A stretch of DNA of 64,000 nucleotides from Roseovarius sp. Pro17 (GTDB taxonomy: Bacteria; Pseudomonadota; Alphaproteobacteria; Rhodobacterales; Rhodobacteraceae), in contig NZ_CP141179.1 in NCBI RefSeq assembly GCF_035599575.1, positions 3,943,001 through 4,007,000 of the forward strand, given 5' to 3'. The position numbers were made by a program, and so were the translations under genes. A model generated the notes under the pieces. That model was not told where the DNA came from and searched no databases. It was given only the letters and a program-made list of their open reading frames with translations. Positions 18,141-28,128 of this stretch are shown one piece after another; position 1 is the stretch's first letter, and each line of letters begins with the position of its first letter.

Positions 18141-19571
18141 TCAGGTGTTGTCGTTTGATTCGTCCGGCGCGGTGAATTCATGTGCGGTCAGGCGGCGCGG
18201 TTCATGCTCGACGTTGTCGGGCTTCTCGATTTTATCAGATGAGGCCGAAACGACCCCCAGTTCCTCGAACTTACGGGCCGAAGGCAGCACGCGTCCTTCT
18301 AGCGATCCAAGCGCCTTGTTGTAGTGATCAACAGATTGGCCCAGCGAGCGGCCCACCTTGCCCAGGTGCTCGGCAAAGACGCGCAGGCGGTCGTATATCT
18401 CCTTGGCCGTCTTCTGCACTTCCTCCGCATTTTCGGCCATCTTGTCCTGCTGCCAGCCATAGGCGATCGCCTTGACCAGCGCCATCAAAGTGGTCGGCGT
18501 GGCGATCAGCACCTTGCGTTCAAAGGCGTATTCGATCAGCCCCGGATCGGCCTCGGCGGCGGCAGACACGAACGTCTCGCCGGGGATGAACATGACCACG
18601 AAATCAGGGGCCGAGCTTAGGTTGTCCTGATAGGATTTGGACGATAGCTCGTTCACATGTTTGCGCACCTGAACGGCGTGCAACTTTATAAACTGGCTTT
18701 GCAATTCGGGCGTGTCGGCCTCTAGCGCGTCGAGGTAAGCCGAAAGCGGAGTCTTGGCGTCGATCACGATGCTTTTGCCGCCGGGGATGTGGACGATAGC
18801 GTCGGGGCGGCGCTTGCCCTCGTCGGTGTCGAAGCTTTTCTCAAGATGGAAATCGACGCGCTCGGTCATGCCGGCCATCTCGAACACCTGCCGCAGTTGC
18901 ATCTCGCCCCAACGCCCGCGCGTTTTGGGCGCGCGCAGGGCCTGCACGAGGCGCCGGGTTTCCTGCCCAAGATTGGCCTGACCCTCGGTCAAGGACAACA
19001 CCTGCTGTTTGATCGTGCCATAGGCCTCGTTGCGGGCCTTTTCGATCTCGCCCATGCGCAGGTCGAATTTGCCCAATTTATCATCCAGCGGTTTGACCAG
19101 ATCGCGGATCGCGGCATGACGGCGGTTCAGATCCTCATCGGCGGATTGCTTGTGCGTCTTGAACCGCTCGGACACCAGCGACAGGAATTTCTCGGAATTG
19201 GCCGACAATGCGCCGGAGGCCAGCGATTGAAACCGGTCCTCCAGTTGCTTTTTCATATCGGCCAGATCGGCCAGCCGTTGCTGATGTGTTTCCTGAAGGC
19301 TGGTCAGGCGCTGTTCCAACGAGGCGGAATTCACCTGCTCGCGGTAGAGGTCCGCTAACAAGTCATCGGCGCGATCCTCCAGCGCGGGAACGCGGTCGGC
19401 TATGGGGTGCAGCCCCGCCAGCTTTTCGCGCAGTGCGGATGCCTCCGCCTCATGTCGACGGGCGCGGCGCGCCGCGAAAATGGCCATCAGCGCGAGGATC
19501 AGCGCCAGCGCGGCAGCACCGACCGCGACGGCCTGCCACTGCGTGAGGTCCAGATCCAGATACTGCTCCAT
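18141..19571 (-). CDS. rmuC: DNA recombination protein RmuC
   Basis: RmuC limits inversions between short inverted repeats, probably as a nuclease. The 476-residue protein has an N-terminal transmembrane helix (AVGAAALALILALMAIFAAR), a long coiled coil (about 40-185) and the RmuC nuclease-like domain with GRWGEMQLRQVFEMAGM and the core PDAIVHIPGGKSIVIDAKTPL. The start at 19571 removes an unconserved stretch that would overlap mutL. mutL lies 74 bases upstream on the same strand, so two DNA-maintenance genes are adjacent. Confidence 0.92.
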   Translation of the reverse strand: MEQYLDLDLTQWQAVAVGAAALALILALMAIFAARRARRHEAEASALREKLAGLHPIADRVPALEDRADDLLADLYREQVNSASLEQRLTSLQETHQQRLADLADMKKQLEDRFQSLASGALSANSEKFLSLVSERFKTHKQSADEDLNRRHAAIRDLVKPLDDKLGKFDLRMGEIEKARNEAYGTIKQQVLSLTEGQANLGQETRRLVQALRAPKTRGRWGEMQLRQVFEMAGMTERVDFHLEKSFDTDEGKRRPDAIVHIPGGKSIVIDAKTPLSAYLDALEADTPELQSQFIKLHAVQVRKHVNELSSKSYQDNLSSAPDFVVMFIPGETFVSAAAEADPGLIEYAFERKVLIATPTTLMALVKAIAYGWQQDKMAENAEEVQKTAKEIYDRLRVFAEHLGKVGRSLGQSVDHYNKALGSLEGRVLPSARKFEELGVVSASSDKIEKPDNVEHEPRRLTAHEFTAPDESNDNT

Positions 19572-19645
19572 GCGGGCGTCCTTTTGCGTCGAATTGATGC
19601 CGCCAACTGGCGTCAAAGCAGGTCGGTCTGCAACCTTAAACGGCT

Positions 19646-21481
19646 CTAGCTGCGCCCGAATAGCCGCTCGATATCGCTGAGTTTCAGCGCGACATAGGTG
19701 GGCCGACCATGGTTGCACTGACCCGACAGCGGCGTCGCCTCCATTTCGCGCAGTAGCGCGTTCATCTCGTCCGCCTGCATCCGGCGCCCCGAGCGAATCG
19801 AGCCGTGGCAAGACATGCGGCTGAGGATCGCGTCGATGCGGGCGCGCACCATCTCGGTGTCGCCCTGATCGCTCAGCTCGTCCAGCAGGTCGAGGATCAA
19901 CGCGCGCGCATCCACGTTGCCCAAAAGAGCGGGCGTTTCGCGCACCGCGATGGCGCCGCCGCCAAACGCCTCAATCGTCAGGCCAAGCGGCGCGAGGTCC
20001 GGCGCGGCCGCCAGCAGCGTGGCGCAATCGCCCTCGGAGAGGTCAATGATCTCGGGAATCAACAGGGCCTGTGCGGCGATGCCATGCTCGGCCATCTGGC
20101 GTTTCAGGCGCTCGTAAACCAGCCGCTCGTGCGCGGCGTGCTGATCGACGATGACGATGCCCTCGTCTGTCTGGGCGATGATGTAGTTTTCATGCACCTG
20201 CGCGCGGGCGGCACCCAGCCGTGTATCTGTGCGGGCCGAATCGGTCGTATCCGGGGCAGGTTCGGCTCGCGCGCTGTAATCACCTTGCATCTCGGCAAAA
20301 CCGGGGGCTTGGGCGGCATAGCCGGCCGCGCGGGCCTGCGCCGACGGGCGGTCCATCTGATAGACACGCGCGCCGGTCTGCTCGGGCCGGAAGGCGCCCA
20401 GCGTGCCTGTCGTCACTGTTGACGACGCGCGATGCCCCGCCTCGGACAGCGCGTGGCGCAGGCCCGACACGATCAGGCCGCGCACGGTGCCGGGATCGCG
20501 AAACCGCACTTCGGACTTGGCGGGATGCACGTTGACGTCGACCAGCGCGCCCTCGCAGTCGATGAATAGCGCGGCAACCGGATGGCGGTCGCGGCTGAGC
20601 ACGTCCATATATCCTGCACGCAGCGCGCCGATCAGCATGCGGTCGCGCACCGGGCGACCATTGACGAACAGGAATTGCGCCACCGCCGCGCCGCGCGAAT
20701 AGGTTGGTAGGCCCGCGCAACCGGTCATGTGAAACCCCTCGCGCTCGGCGTCTATACGCATGGAATTGGCGGCGAAATCGCTGCCGATGACGCGGGCCAG
20801 CCGCGCGTGCAGGGCATCAAACAGATCGCCCGTTTCGGCATCGGCGCGGAATGTCTGCCGTCCGTCGCCGCCGCCCGACACATCGCGAAGGGTGAAGCTG
20901 ACCTGCGGCTCGGCCATTGCAAGCCGTTTGATTACGTCACCAATCGCCTGCGACTCGGCCCGGTCGGTGCGCATGAATTTCAGCCGCGCAGGTGTCGCGT
21001 GGAAAAGGTCGCGCAACGTGATTACCGTGCCGCCATTCAGTGCGGCGGGGCGCACGCTACTCATCTTGCCGCCCGTCACGGCGATCTCGGCCCCGTCGTG
21101 GCCTGCCGCGCGCGAGGTGACGTTTAGCCGCCCGACAGCGCCGAGGGACGCAAGCGCCTCACCGCGAAAGCCGAAGCTGTTGATGTTCAGCAAGTCGGAG
21201 CCGTCGATCTTGGACGTCGCATGACGGGCCAGTGCCAGCGGCAGGTCGGCGGGGGTCATGCCGCAGCCATCATCCGTCACGCGGATCAGCGTTTTGCCAC
21301 CATCCGCGATTTCGACCGCGATGCGGCGCGCGCCGGCGTCTATGGCGTTCTCGACCAGTTCCTTGACCGCGGATGCGGGTCGTTCAACCACTTCGCCAGC
21401 CGCGATACGGTTGATCGCAGCCTCGTCCAACTGTCGGATAATCGGGCCGGATTGGCCTATATGGGGTGCCTGTTGCGTCAT
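19646..21481 (-). CDS. mutL: DNA mismatch repair protein MutL (endonuclease type)
   Basis: MutL couples MutS mismatch recognition to strand incision. The 611-residue protein has the GHKL ATPase motifs ELVENAIDAGA (41-51), DDGCGM (70-75) and GFRGEALASLG, and a C-terminal domain with the endonuclease motif DQHAAHERLVYE (446-457), plus SCHGSIRSG and GQCNHGRPT. These metal-site motifs mark the MutH-independent branch in which MutL nicks DNA itself. A Pro/Ala linker separates the domains. It is divergent from the PBP gene. Confidence 0.96.
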   Translation of the reverse strand: MTQQAPHIGQSGPIIRQLDEAAINRIAAGEVVERPASAVKELVENAIDAGARRIAVEIADGGKTLIRVTDDGCGMTPADLPLALARHATSKIDGSDLLNINSFGFRGEALASLGAVGRLNVTSRAAGHDGAEIAVTGGKMSSVRPAALNGGTVITLRDLFHATPARLKFMRTDRAESQAIGDVIKRLAMAEPQVSFTLRDVSGGGDGRQTFRADAETGDLFDALHARLARVIGSDFAANSMRIDAEREGFHMTGCAGLPTYSRGAAVAQFLFVNGRPVRDRMLIGALRAGYMDVLSRDRHPVAALFIDCEGALVDVNVHPAKSEVRFRDPGTVRGLIVSGLRHALSEAGHRASSTVTTGTLGAFRPEQTGARVYQMDRPSAQARAAGYAAQAPGFAEMQGDYSARAEPAPDTTDSARTDTRLGAARAQVHENYIIAQTDEGIVIVDQHAAHERLVYERLKRQMAEHGIAAQALLIPEIIDLSEGDCATLLAAAPDLAPLGLTIEAFGGGAIAVRETPALLGNVDARALILDLLDELSDQGDTEMVRARIDAILSRMSCHGSIRSGRRMQADEMNALLREMEATPLSGQCNHGRPTYVALKLSDIERLFGRS

Positions 21482-21666
21482 GCCACAAGACTTAGCATAG
21501 GGAGCCTTGATTCGACCAGCCGCTGGCGTGCGCCATCGCAGCTAAAGCGTTTTAGGTAAAAAATCGCCCCAATGCGTGCGGCCCCTCTACATTCGCGCCG
21601 ATCTGGGCTAGCTTGCCGCAAATCCAAGGGGTAAAAGCCCTGATATTCCGGCCGGGCAGGGCAAAG

Positions 21667-23841
21667 ATGAGCAATTCAGGACGGCGCAAGTCACCCTTGG
21701 TGGCCGATAGGCGCAAACCCAAGACCAAGCCAAAGGCGGCTAAACCCCGCAAGGCGCGCAAGCGTGCGCCAGCCAAACGGCGCGGCGGTAACGTCCTGAC
21801 ACGCACCGTCTTTGGCCTGCTGCGCTGGATCTGGCGCATCGTTTGGGGCGTCGGTTGGCGGCTGACAGCGGTGGCACTAGTGATCCTGGGCATCGCCGTC
21901 GCCTACGTCTATGCCACCCTGCCCGATGTCTCGGCGCTGCTTGATGGACGCGCGCGCGGATCGGTCACGCTACTGGATCGCGACAGTGACGTGTTCGCGT
22001 GGCGCGGCGATCAGTTTGGTGGGGCTGTCAACGCCGGCACCGTGTCAAAACACCTGCGCAACGCCGTGATCGCAACCGAGGACAAGCGGTTCTACCTGCA
22101 TCCCGGCGTTGATCCCATTGGCATTGCCAGCGCCGTGCGTATCAACCTCAGCGAGGGGCGCGGGCCGCTCAGCGGCCATGGCGGATCGACCCTGACACAA
22201 CAGACGGCCAAGCTGCTGTGCCTCGGCACTGAATATGTCGAGGCCGAATGGGACAGCGAGGCCGAGTATGTCGCCGATTGCCGTCGTGGATCGCTGGTTC
22301 GCAAGGCCAAGGAAGCCATATATGCAATGGCGATGGAGGTGAAATACACCAAGGAAGAGATCCTCTCTATCTACCTGAACCGCGCCTATCTGGGCGGTGG
22401 CGCCTATGGTGCCGAGGCTGCCGCGCAGCGCTATTTCGGCAAATCTGCCGCGCAGTTGAACCCGTCTGAGGGTGCGATGCTGGCGGGCCTTTTGACTGCG
22501 CCCTCGACGCTGGCGCCGACCAGCAACATCGAGCGTAGCCAGAACCGCGCGTCGGTCGTGATCGGCCTCATGCGCAATCAGGGCTTTTTGTCCGCATCCG
22601 AGGCCGCGATCGCGGTGGCTAATCCCGCCGAGTTGTCCGAGGCTGCCGAGCGGCAGGCGGGCGGCTATTTCGCCGATTGGGTCATGTCGTCCGGCCCCGA
22701 ATTCTTTACCCGCGACACGACCGAGGATGTGATCATCCGCACCACGCTGGACCAGCGCATCCAGCGCGCTGCCGAGGCAGGGCTGGACGCTGTTTTCGAC
22801 GAAAAGCTGCGTGAGGGGTCCAAGGCGCAGGCGGCAGTCGTCATCATGTCGTCGGATGGTGCCGTGCGAGCGATGATCGGCGGGCGCCAGACCAAGGTAT
22901 CGGGTGCCTTCAACCGCGCCACGCAGGCGAACCGGCAGACCGGCAGCAGCTTCAAGCCGTTCGTCTATGCGACGGCGCTGGAGCTGGGCTATTCCAGCCA
23001 GGACACCGTCGTGGACGAACCCTATTGTCTGGACATTCCAGGCTCGGGCCGATGGTGCCCCAGCAACTACAGCAATCGCTTCCATGGTCGGGTGACGTTG
23101 GCTGATGCGCTGAAGTACTCATACAACATCCCCGCCGTTAAGGTCGCTGAGAGTGTCGGACTGGATCTGGTGCGCAAGGTCGCCAGCGATTTCGGGATCA
23201 AGAGCGATCTGGCCGCCGGTCCCGCATTGGCGCTGGGCGCGTCCGAGAGCACGCTGCTGGAAATGACCGGTGCGTTTGCTGGCATCCTCAACGGCGGTTC
23301 GTCGGTCAAACCCTACGGTCTGGTTGAGCTCAAGCTGCTGGGGCAGGATGAGGCCGTCATGGGCGCGGGCGGTGGCATCGGCGAGCGTGTGATCCGCGAG
23401 GACGCCGCGCGCGAACTGACCTGGATGATGAGCCGCGTGGTCGACGGCGGCACCGGCGCGCGCGCCAAACTGCCGGGCCGCGAGGCGGCGGGCAAAACCG
23501 GCACGACGCAAGCCGCGCGCGACGCGTGGTTCCTGGGCTTTACCGCGGATTACGTCGCGGGCGTCTGGATGGGTTATGACGATAACACGCCGCTAACCGG
23601 CGTGACCGGCGGCGGCCTGCCTGCCGAAATATGGCATGAGGTAATGGTGCGCGTCCATGAGGGGATGCCGGTCACCCCCCTGCCAATGACGCGTGTTCAA
23701 GAGCGGCCCGTTCAACAGGTGCAGCAACCTCAGGTGCAGCAACAGCAACGTGACCAAGGGTGGCAAGGTAGTCAAACCCGACAGCGCCAGCGACAGGACG
23801 GCCCGATCACCAATATCCTGCGGCAACTGTTCGGCGGGTGA
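21667..23841 (+). CDS. class A penicillin-binding protein (PBP1a family)
   Basis: A bifunctional peptidoglycan glycosyltransferase/transpeptidase, 724 residues. Residues 1-60 are highly basic and cytoplasmic, followed by one membrane helix (about 66-84). The GT51 domain has IATEDKRFYLHPG (catalytic Glu138) and GGSTLTQQTAKLL. The transpeptidase domain has SSFK (427-430) and KTGTT. The GT domain contains an extra segment with two cysteines (Cys185 and Cys205), and the C-terminus is Gln-rich. The start at 21667 excludes 18 weakly supported residues. Confidence 0.93.
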   Translation: MSNSGRRKSPLVADRRKPKTKPKAAKPRKARKRAPAKRRGGNVLTRTVFGLLRWIWRIVWGVGWRLTAVALVILGIAVAYVYATLPDVSALLDGRARGSVTLLDRDSDVFAWRGDQFGGAVNAGTVSKHLRNAVIATEDKRFYLHPGVDPIGIASAVRINLSEGRGPLSGHGGSTLTQQTAKLLCLGTEYVEAEWDSEAEYVADCRRGSLVRKAKEAIYAMAMEVKYTKEEILSIYLNRAYLGGGAYGAEAAAQRYFGKSAAQLNPSEGAMLAGLLTAPSTLAPTSNIERSQNRASVVIGLMRNQGFLSASEAAIAVANPAELSEAAERQAGGYFADWVMSSGPEFFTRDTTEDVIIRTTLDQRIQRAAEAGLDAVFDEKLREGSKAQAAVVIMSSDGAVRAMIGGRQTKVSGAFNRATQANRQTGSSFKPFVYATALELGYSSQDTVVDEPYCLDIPGSGRWCPSNYSNRFHGRVTLADALKYSYNIPAVKVAESVGLDLVRKVASDFGIKSDLAAGPALALGASESTLLEMTGAFAGILNGGSSVKPYGLVELKLLGQDEAVMGAGGGIGERVIREDAARELTWMMSRVVDGGTGARAKLPGREAAGKTGTTQAARDAWFLGFTADYVAGVWMGYDDNTPLTGVTGGGLPAEIWHEVMVRVHEGMPVTPLPMTRVQERPVQQVQQPQVQQQQRDQGWQGSQTRQRQRQDGPITNILRQLFGG

Positions 23842-23889
23842 TCTGCCGCGCGCTCAGCGGCATGGTTGCCTGCGCGCCCAAACACGCCA

Positions 23890-23930
23890 ACGAAAAGCGC
23901 GCGGCCCTTAGGGAACCGCGCGCCTGGCTT
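23890..23930. terminator. hairpin between convergent PBP and mlaC genes
   Basis: GCGCGCGG (23897-23904) pairs perfectly with CCGCGCGC (23916-23923). It is preceded by AAAA on the plus strand but lacks a clear T-run, so any terminator function is inferred from its place between convergent genes. Confidence 0.5.
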
Positions 23931-23945
23931 AGTGCAATCCGGATG

Positions 23946-24551
23946 TTAGCCCGCCCGCCGCAAATCCGCAGTCATTGCGTCGATATTGCCCTGACGACGA
24001 TCCAGCATCGAGCCGATTTCGGTCCGCTCGCTCAGGCGTAGGCTGATGCCTTCGATCAACAGGTCAAAGAACAGATCCCGCCCCGAGCGGTCCGAGACCA
24101 GAAAGCGCACGTCAAAGGGCGCCTCGCCGCGCAGGTTCACACGGGCCTGAACCTCGTGCCAGGATTTGACCGCGCTCACCCTCAGCACTTCAATCTGCCC
24201 GCCTTGGAATTCTTTGAACCGTTTGCCGTATTTGCGCGCGATGTAGCCGCGAAAGGCGTCGGTATAGGCTGCAATCTGCGCTGCGCTGGCGCGGTTGGCA
24301 TCCGCGCCCAGCGTGCTGCGCGCGATCAGGTCGACGTCCGCGTAGCGGCGGAAAATGCCTTCGAAATCGCCAATCATCTGGCCCAGAGACTTGCCCGAGG
24401 CGATGACGCGGTTGATCTCGCCCACTACCTTGTCAACCAGCGCGCGGGCGCTGGCGTCATTCAGGGCCAGCGCGCTGCGAGGCATCGCGGCGATAAATGC
24501 CGCGCCCGTCCCGGTGGCGATCAGGCTGCGGCGTGTGATGTCATTGGTCAT
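23946..24551 (-). CDS. mlaC: MlaC-type phospholipid-binding protein
   Basis: MlaC shuttles phospholipids across the periplasm between the outer-membrane MlaA complex and the inner-membrane MlaFEDB transporter. The 201-residue protein begins with a twin-arginine-like signal (TRRSLIATGTGAAF, then ALA), followed by the Tol_Tol_Ttg2 domain: RYADVDLIARSTLGADANR, YIARKYGKRFKEFQGGQIEV and RDLFFDLLIEGISL. The ATG at 24551 overlaps the mlaA 3' end by 11 bases. The rest of the Mla system is not in the window. Confidence 0.9.
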   Translation of the reverse strand: MTNDITRRSLIATGTGAAFIAAMPRSALALNDASARALVDKVVGEINRVIASGKSLGQMIGDFEGIFRRYADVDLIARSTLGADANRASAAQIAAYTDAFRGYIARKYGKRFKEFQGGQIEVLRVSAVKSWHEVQARVNLRGEAPFDVRFLVSDRSGRDLFFDLLIEGISLRLSERTEIGSMLDRRQGNIDAMTADLRRAG

Positions 24552-25356
24552 AAGGATCCTCGAGGTCTGCGCTGACGCCGGGGCCAGCAGGCGCTCCGGC
24601 GGTGGTGTCGTAGGGATCGAGATTGGCCTCGCTGCCCCCGCTGCCCACCTTAAAGCGGCGATTTTGCAGATAAAGTGAGCGGGAGGCCGCGTAGCTATCG
24701 GCGCTGTCATAGAGGACCGAGTCGATCGATTCGCTGTAGCGCCCGCGCGATGTCAGCCCCTTTGAGGCGCGCGTGCCCAATACATAATAGACCTCGGGGT
24801 CTTCGATCACGTAGCCCAGCGGGTTGGTGAATATGTCCACGACACGCCCCGCCGCCGCGCGGGTGGTCGAGGGGCCTATCGCTGGCAGTTGGATAAAGGG
24901 GCCCTCATGCACGCCCCATGTGTAAAGCGTCTGACCGAAATCGGTATAGGTCGCGGCAGGCATGTTCAGGTCCGTGGCGACGTCGATCAGACCGCCCAAC
25001 CCCAGCGTCGTGTTGACCAGAAACCGGTAGAAATCCGACGTCAGACCCACGCCATTGCCCTGCAGCGCGCTGTTCACCATCGTGCCGGGCAGCGACAGAT
25101 TGGTGGCGAAATTGCTGACCGCCGTTTCGACATCGTCCGGCACGACGGCGCTATAGCCCATGGCCACCGGGCGCAGGACGGCGCGGTCCAGCCTCTTATT
25201 TCGCTCGTGATTGAGGCGATTCGATGCCTCGTAGGGATCATAGGGTGCGTCGCGCGTGAGGGCGGGATCGGGCTGATGACCGCAAGCGGCCAGCAGTGCA
25301 AGCAGCATGACGCAAATGGCGGCGCGGGGCGCAAGAATTGGGAGGGTACGTGTCAA
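24541..25356 (-). CDS. mlaA: MlaA (VacJ) outer-membrane lipoprotein
   Basis: MlaA removes misplaced phospholipids from the outer leaflet of the outer membrane. The 271-residue protein has a lipoprotein signal with lipobox LLAAC (Cys about residue 25), then the VacJ core DPYEASNRLNHERNKRLDR, NLSLPGTMVNSALQG, TLGLGGLIDVATDLNMP, FGQTLYTWGVHEGPFIQLP. The start appears to be TTG at 25356 with only a weak ribosome binding site. It forms an operon with mlaC. Confidence 0.93.
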   Translation of the reverse strand: MTRTLPILAPRAAICVMLLALLAACGHQPDPALTRDAPYDPYEASNRLNHERNKRLDRAVLRPVAMGYSAVVPDDVETAVSNFATNLSLPGTMVNSALQGNGVGLTSDFYRFLVNTTLGLGGLIDVATDLNMPAATYTDFGQTLYTWGVHEGPFIQLPAIGPSTTRAAAGRVVDIFTNPLGYVIEDPEVYYVLGTRASKGLTSRGRYSESIDSVLYDSADSYAASRSLYLQNRRFKVGSGGSEANLDPYDTTAGAPAGPGVSADLEDPYDQ

Positions 25357-25659
25357 CAGATCACTTTCAAGCCAAATTTCCAGTCCAGTCTACCGGCCAG
25401 CATCTAGAGCGAGTCGCAGTCTCCGGCACGTGGCGGTTCGTCGAATGAAAGGGATGCGTTGCACAAATGAGACGTTTGCGGCGCGCCGCACAGGTCCATC
25501 CCCCGCATGCGAATTACCGTTTTCCCCGCCGCCACGCAAGTGGCGCGCCTGTTCCTGCACGCCTCTGCCCCGCCCCGCGCGTGTGCATTTGTCGTTTTCA
25601 TCCGGCGGCGCAGGCGTTAGCGTCCATGCCGAAACAACAGCACAAAGGACTTGAGGCAC
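25357..25659. other. divergent intergenic region, mlaA / ridA
   Basis: These 303 bases separate divergent mlaA and ridA. A perfect 12-bp palindrome GCGGCGCGCCGC lies at 25478-25489. No coding frame with a ribosome binding site and no clear promoter pair is seen; both promoters should lie here. Confidence 0.4.
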
Positions 25660-26121
25660 ATGGGAAAATTCGAGACAAAGCTGGCCGAGATGGGCGTGAC
25701 GCTGCCCGACGCACCGGCCCCCGCGGCCAATTATGTGCCTTATGTTCAGGTGGGCGACACTCTCTATGTCTCTGGTCAGATTTCGCGCGACGATAACGGT
25801 CTTTTGACCGGCAAGCTGGGCGATGACGTGGACACTGCAGCCGGTGCGAATGCGGCGCGCCATTGTGCCATCGCCCTTCTGGCGCAGGTCAAGGCCGCGT
25901 GCGGTGGTGATCTGGACCGGCTGGTGCGGGTGATCAAGCTGGGCGGTTTTGTCAATTCGACACCCGATTTCACCGAACAACCGCAGGTCATCAACGGCGC
26001 GTCCGATTTCCTGGGCGAGGCGTTGGGCGACGCGGGCAAGCACGCGCGCGCTGCCGTATCGGCGGCATCGCTGCCGCTGGGCGTCGCGGTCGAGATCGAG
26101 GGCATTTTCCAGATCGCATGA
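25660..26121 (+). CDS. RidA family protein
   Basis: A 153-residue RidA/YjgF member of the longer COG0251 subgroup: VQVGDTLYVSGQISRDDNG, then AARHCAIALLAQVKAACGGD and VEIEGIFQIA. Canonical RidA deaminates reactive enamine/imine intermediates of amino acid metabolism; this subgroup lacks some active-site residues, so its role is less certain. AAAGGAC favours the ATG at 25660. Its stop overlaps the next gene's start in ATGA. Confidence 0.88.
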   Translation: MGKFETKLAEMGVTLPDAPAPAANYVPYVQVGDTLYVSGQISRDDNGLLTGKLGDDVDTAAGANAARHCAIALLAQVKAACGGDLDRLVRVIKLGGFVNSTPDFTEQPQVINGASDFLGEALGDAGKHARAAVSAASLPLGVAVEIEGIFQIA

Positions 26122-26885
26122 CGCGGCTTGACGCGGCATTTTTGCGCCAGCCGCTGGCGCATCGCGCCCTGCATGACATTGCGGCAGGGCGCCCCGAAAA
26201 CACGCGCGCGGCGATTCGCGCCGCGATTGCGCGCGGCTATGGCATCGAGATCGACGTGCAGATGTCGTCGGACGGTGTCGCGATGGTATTCCACGACAAC
26301 GATCTGGAGCGGCTGACGAATGCAAGCGGCCCGATCCGTGCGCAGAGCGCCGCAGGCCTTGCCGCGATCCCGTTGAAGGGCTGCGACGAGGGAATCCCGA
26401 CGCTGGCCGAGGTATTGCAGCTAGTCGCGTGCCGCGTGCCGCTGTTGGTCGAGGTCAAGGACCAGCACGGCCAGATGGGCCAAACCGACGGTATTCTTGA
26501 GGCATCTGTTGCGCGCGATCTGGCGGGATATGCCGGGCCGGTCGCGGTCATGTCATTCAACCCCCATTCGGTGATCCGCCTCGCCGACTTGGCCACGGGC
26601 GTGCCGCGCGGGATAGTCACTTGCGCCTATGCGGCGCATAACTGGCCCGAGTTGCCCGAGGATGTGCGCAATCATCTGCGCGAGATTCCCGATTTCGATT
26701 CCGCAAAGGCCAGCTTTGTCAGTCATCAATGGGACGATCTGGACCGCCCTCGCGTGGCCGACCTGAAAGAGGCGGGTGCCGCGATCCTCTGCTGGACGAT
26801 CCGCAGCCCTGAGGCCGAGGCGCGCGCGCGGCGCATCGCGGAAAATATCACCTTCGAGGGCTACCTACCGGACATGCCTGCTTGA
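26118..26885 (+). CDS. ugpQ: glycerophosphodiester phosphodiesterase
   Basis: A GDPD-fold enzyme that hydrolyses glycerophosphodiesters to glycerol-3-phosphate and an alcohol. The 255 residues contain AHRALHDIAAGRPENTRAA (catalytic His and ENT motif), GIEIDVQMSSDGVAMVFHD (Glu-Asp metal ligands and second His), and LLVEVKDQHG. It lacks a signal peptide, so it is cytoplasmic. It is translationally coupled to ridA and upstream of the FemAB-like gene. Confidence 0.9.
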   Translation: MTRLDAAFLRQPLAHRALHDIAAGRPENTRAAIRAAIARGYGIEIDVQMSSDGVAMVFHDNDLERLTNASGPIRAQSAAGLAAIPLKGCDEGIPTLAEVLQLVACRVPLLVEVKDQHGQMGQTDGILEASVARDLAGYAGPVAVMSFNPHSVIRLADLATGVPRGIVTCAYAAHNWPELPEDVRNHLREIPDFDSAKASFVSHQWDDLDRPRVADLKEAGAAILCWTIRSPEAEARARRIAENITFEGYLPDMPA

Positions 26886-26937
26886 ATTGCGCGCCTTCGG
26901 GTACAGGTTAGTCCAAGGCAGCGAGGCACAGGCATCC

Positions 26938-28128
26938 ATGACGGAAACCAGCGACATCACCATCCGCGCGCATGGCGACCTGAGCGGCATAGCTGCTGGC
27001 GAATGGGATTCCTGCGCCTGCCCCGAGGCTGTGGGGGGCGCGCGCCCCGAAGATCCGTTTACCACCTACCGCTTTCTCAAAGCGCTGGAAGATAGCGGGT
27101 CGGTCGGCCCCGGCACGGGCTGGCAGGCGCAATACCTGACTGCCGAGCAGGGTGGACAGATTATTGCCTGTGCGCCGCTTTACGCCAAATCGCACAGTCA
27201 GGGTGAGTACATCTTTGATCACGGTTGGGCCGATGCGTATCAGCGCGCGGGCGGGCGATACTATCCGAAATTGCAGATGGCGGTGCCGTTCACACCGGTG
27301 ACGGGGCGGCGGTTCCTGACCCGACCGGGGCATGAGCAATCGGGCCGCGCCGCGCTGGTGCAAGGCGCGTTGCAGATCGCCGAGCAAAACGCGCTGTCGT
27401 CGCTGCATATCACCTTTTGCACCGGTGCCGAGGCCGAGGCAGGCGCGGCCATGGGCCTGATGCGGCGCACCGGTCAGCAGTTTCACTGGTTCGACGCGGG
27501 CTATGGCGATTTCGACGGCTTCCTCGCCGCCCTCAGCGCGCGCAAGCGCAAGAACATCCGCAAGGAGCGCCGCGTAGCGCAGGAATTTGGCGGACAGATA
27601 GTGCAGTTGACCGGTGACGATATCCGGCCCGAGCATTGGGATGCCGTGTGGGAGTTCTATCAGGACACCGGCGCGCGCAAATGGGGCACACCCTACCTCA
27701 CGCGCGAATTCTTTGAGATTGCGCATGACACGCTGCGCGACGACATTTTGCTGATTCTTGCCATGGACGGCGCGCAGCCTGTTGCGGGCGCTGTGAACCT
27801 TATCGGCGCGTCGGCATTATATGGCCGCTACTGGGGCTGCATTGAGGATCACCCGTGCCTGCATTTTGAGCTATGCTATTATCAGGCCATTGATTTTGCG
27901 CTGGCGAATGGACAAGTTCGTGTTGAGGCGGGCGCGCAGGGCGAACACAAGCTGGCGCGCGGTTATCTGCCCGTGGCGACACATTCGCTGCACTGGATGC
28001 GCGATGCGGGGTTTGCCGATGCGGTCGCGCAATATCTGCGGGCCGAGGGCGCGGCGGTCGAGGAAGACATCGAGATACTGACGTCCTTCGGGCCGTTCAG
28101 GAAAACACCCAAGGAGGATCATGAATGA
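26938..28128 (+). CDS. FemAB-like (PF04339/DUF482) N-acyltransferase family protein
   Basis: A 396-residue GNAT-fold protein of the family often annotated as peptidoglycan biosynthesis-like. Features are [54 protein letters not shown], and the C-terminal [17 protein letters not shown] and [16 protein letters not shown]. The biochemical role is not established. ATG 26938 is used because it matches the family start; a longer frame reads through ugpQ. Its stop overlaps phhB in ATGA. Confidence 0.87.
   Translation: MTETSDITIRAHGDLSGIAAGEWDSCACPEAVGGARPEDPFTTYRFLKALEDSGSVGPGTGWQAQYLTAEQGGQIIACAPLYAKSHSQGEYIFDHGWADAYQRAGGRYYPKLQMAVPFTPVTGRRFLTRPGHEQSGRAALVQGALQIAEQNALSSLHITFCTGAEAEAGAAMGLMRRTGQQFHWFDAGYGDFDGFLAALSARKRKNIRKERRVAQEFGGQIVQLTGDDIRPEHWDAVWEFYQDTGARKWGTPYLTREFFEIAHDTLRDDILLILAMDGAQPVAGAVNLIGASALYGRYWGCIEDHPCLHFELCYYQAIDFALANGQVRVEAGAQGEHKLARGYLPVATHSLHWMRDAGFADAVAQYLRAEGAAVEEDIEILTSFGPFRKTPKEDHE

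Noticed and set aside
22045..23085. 346-codon open frame opposite the PBP gene
   Set aside because: Antisense shadow of the catalytic domains of a conserved enzyme.
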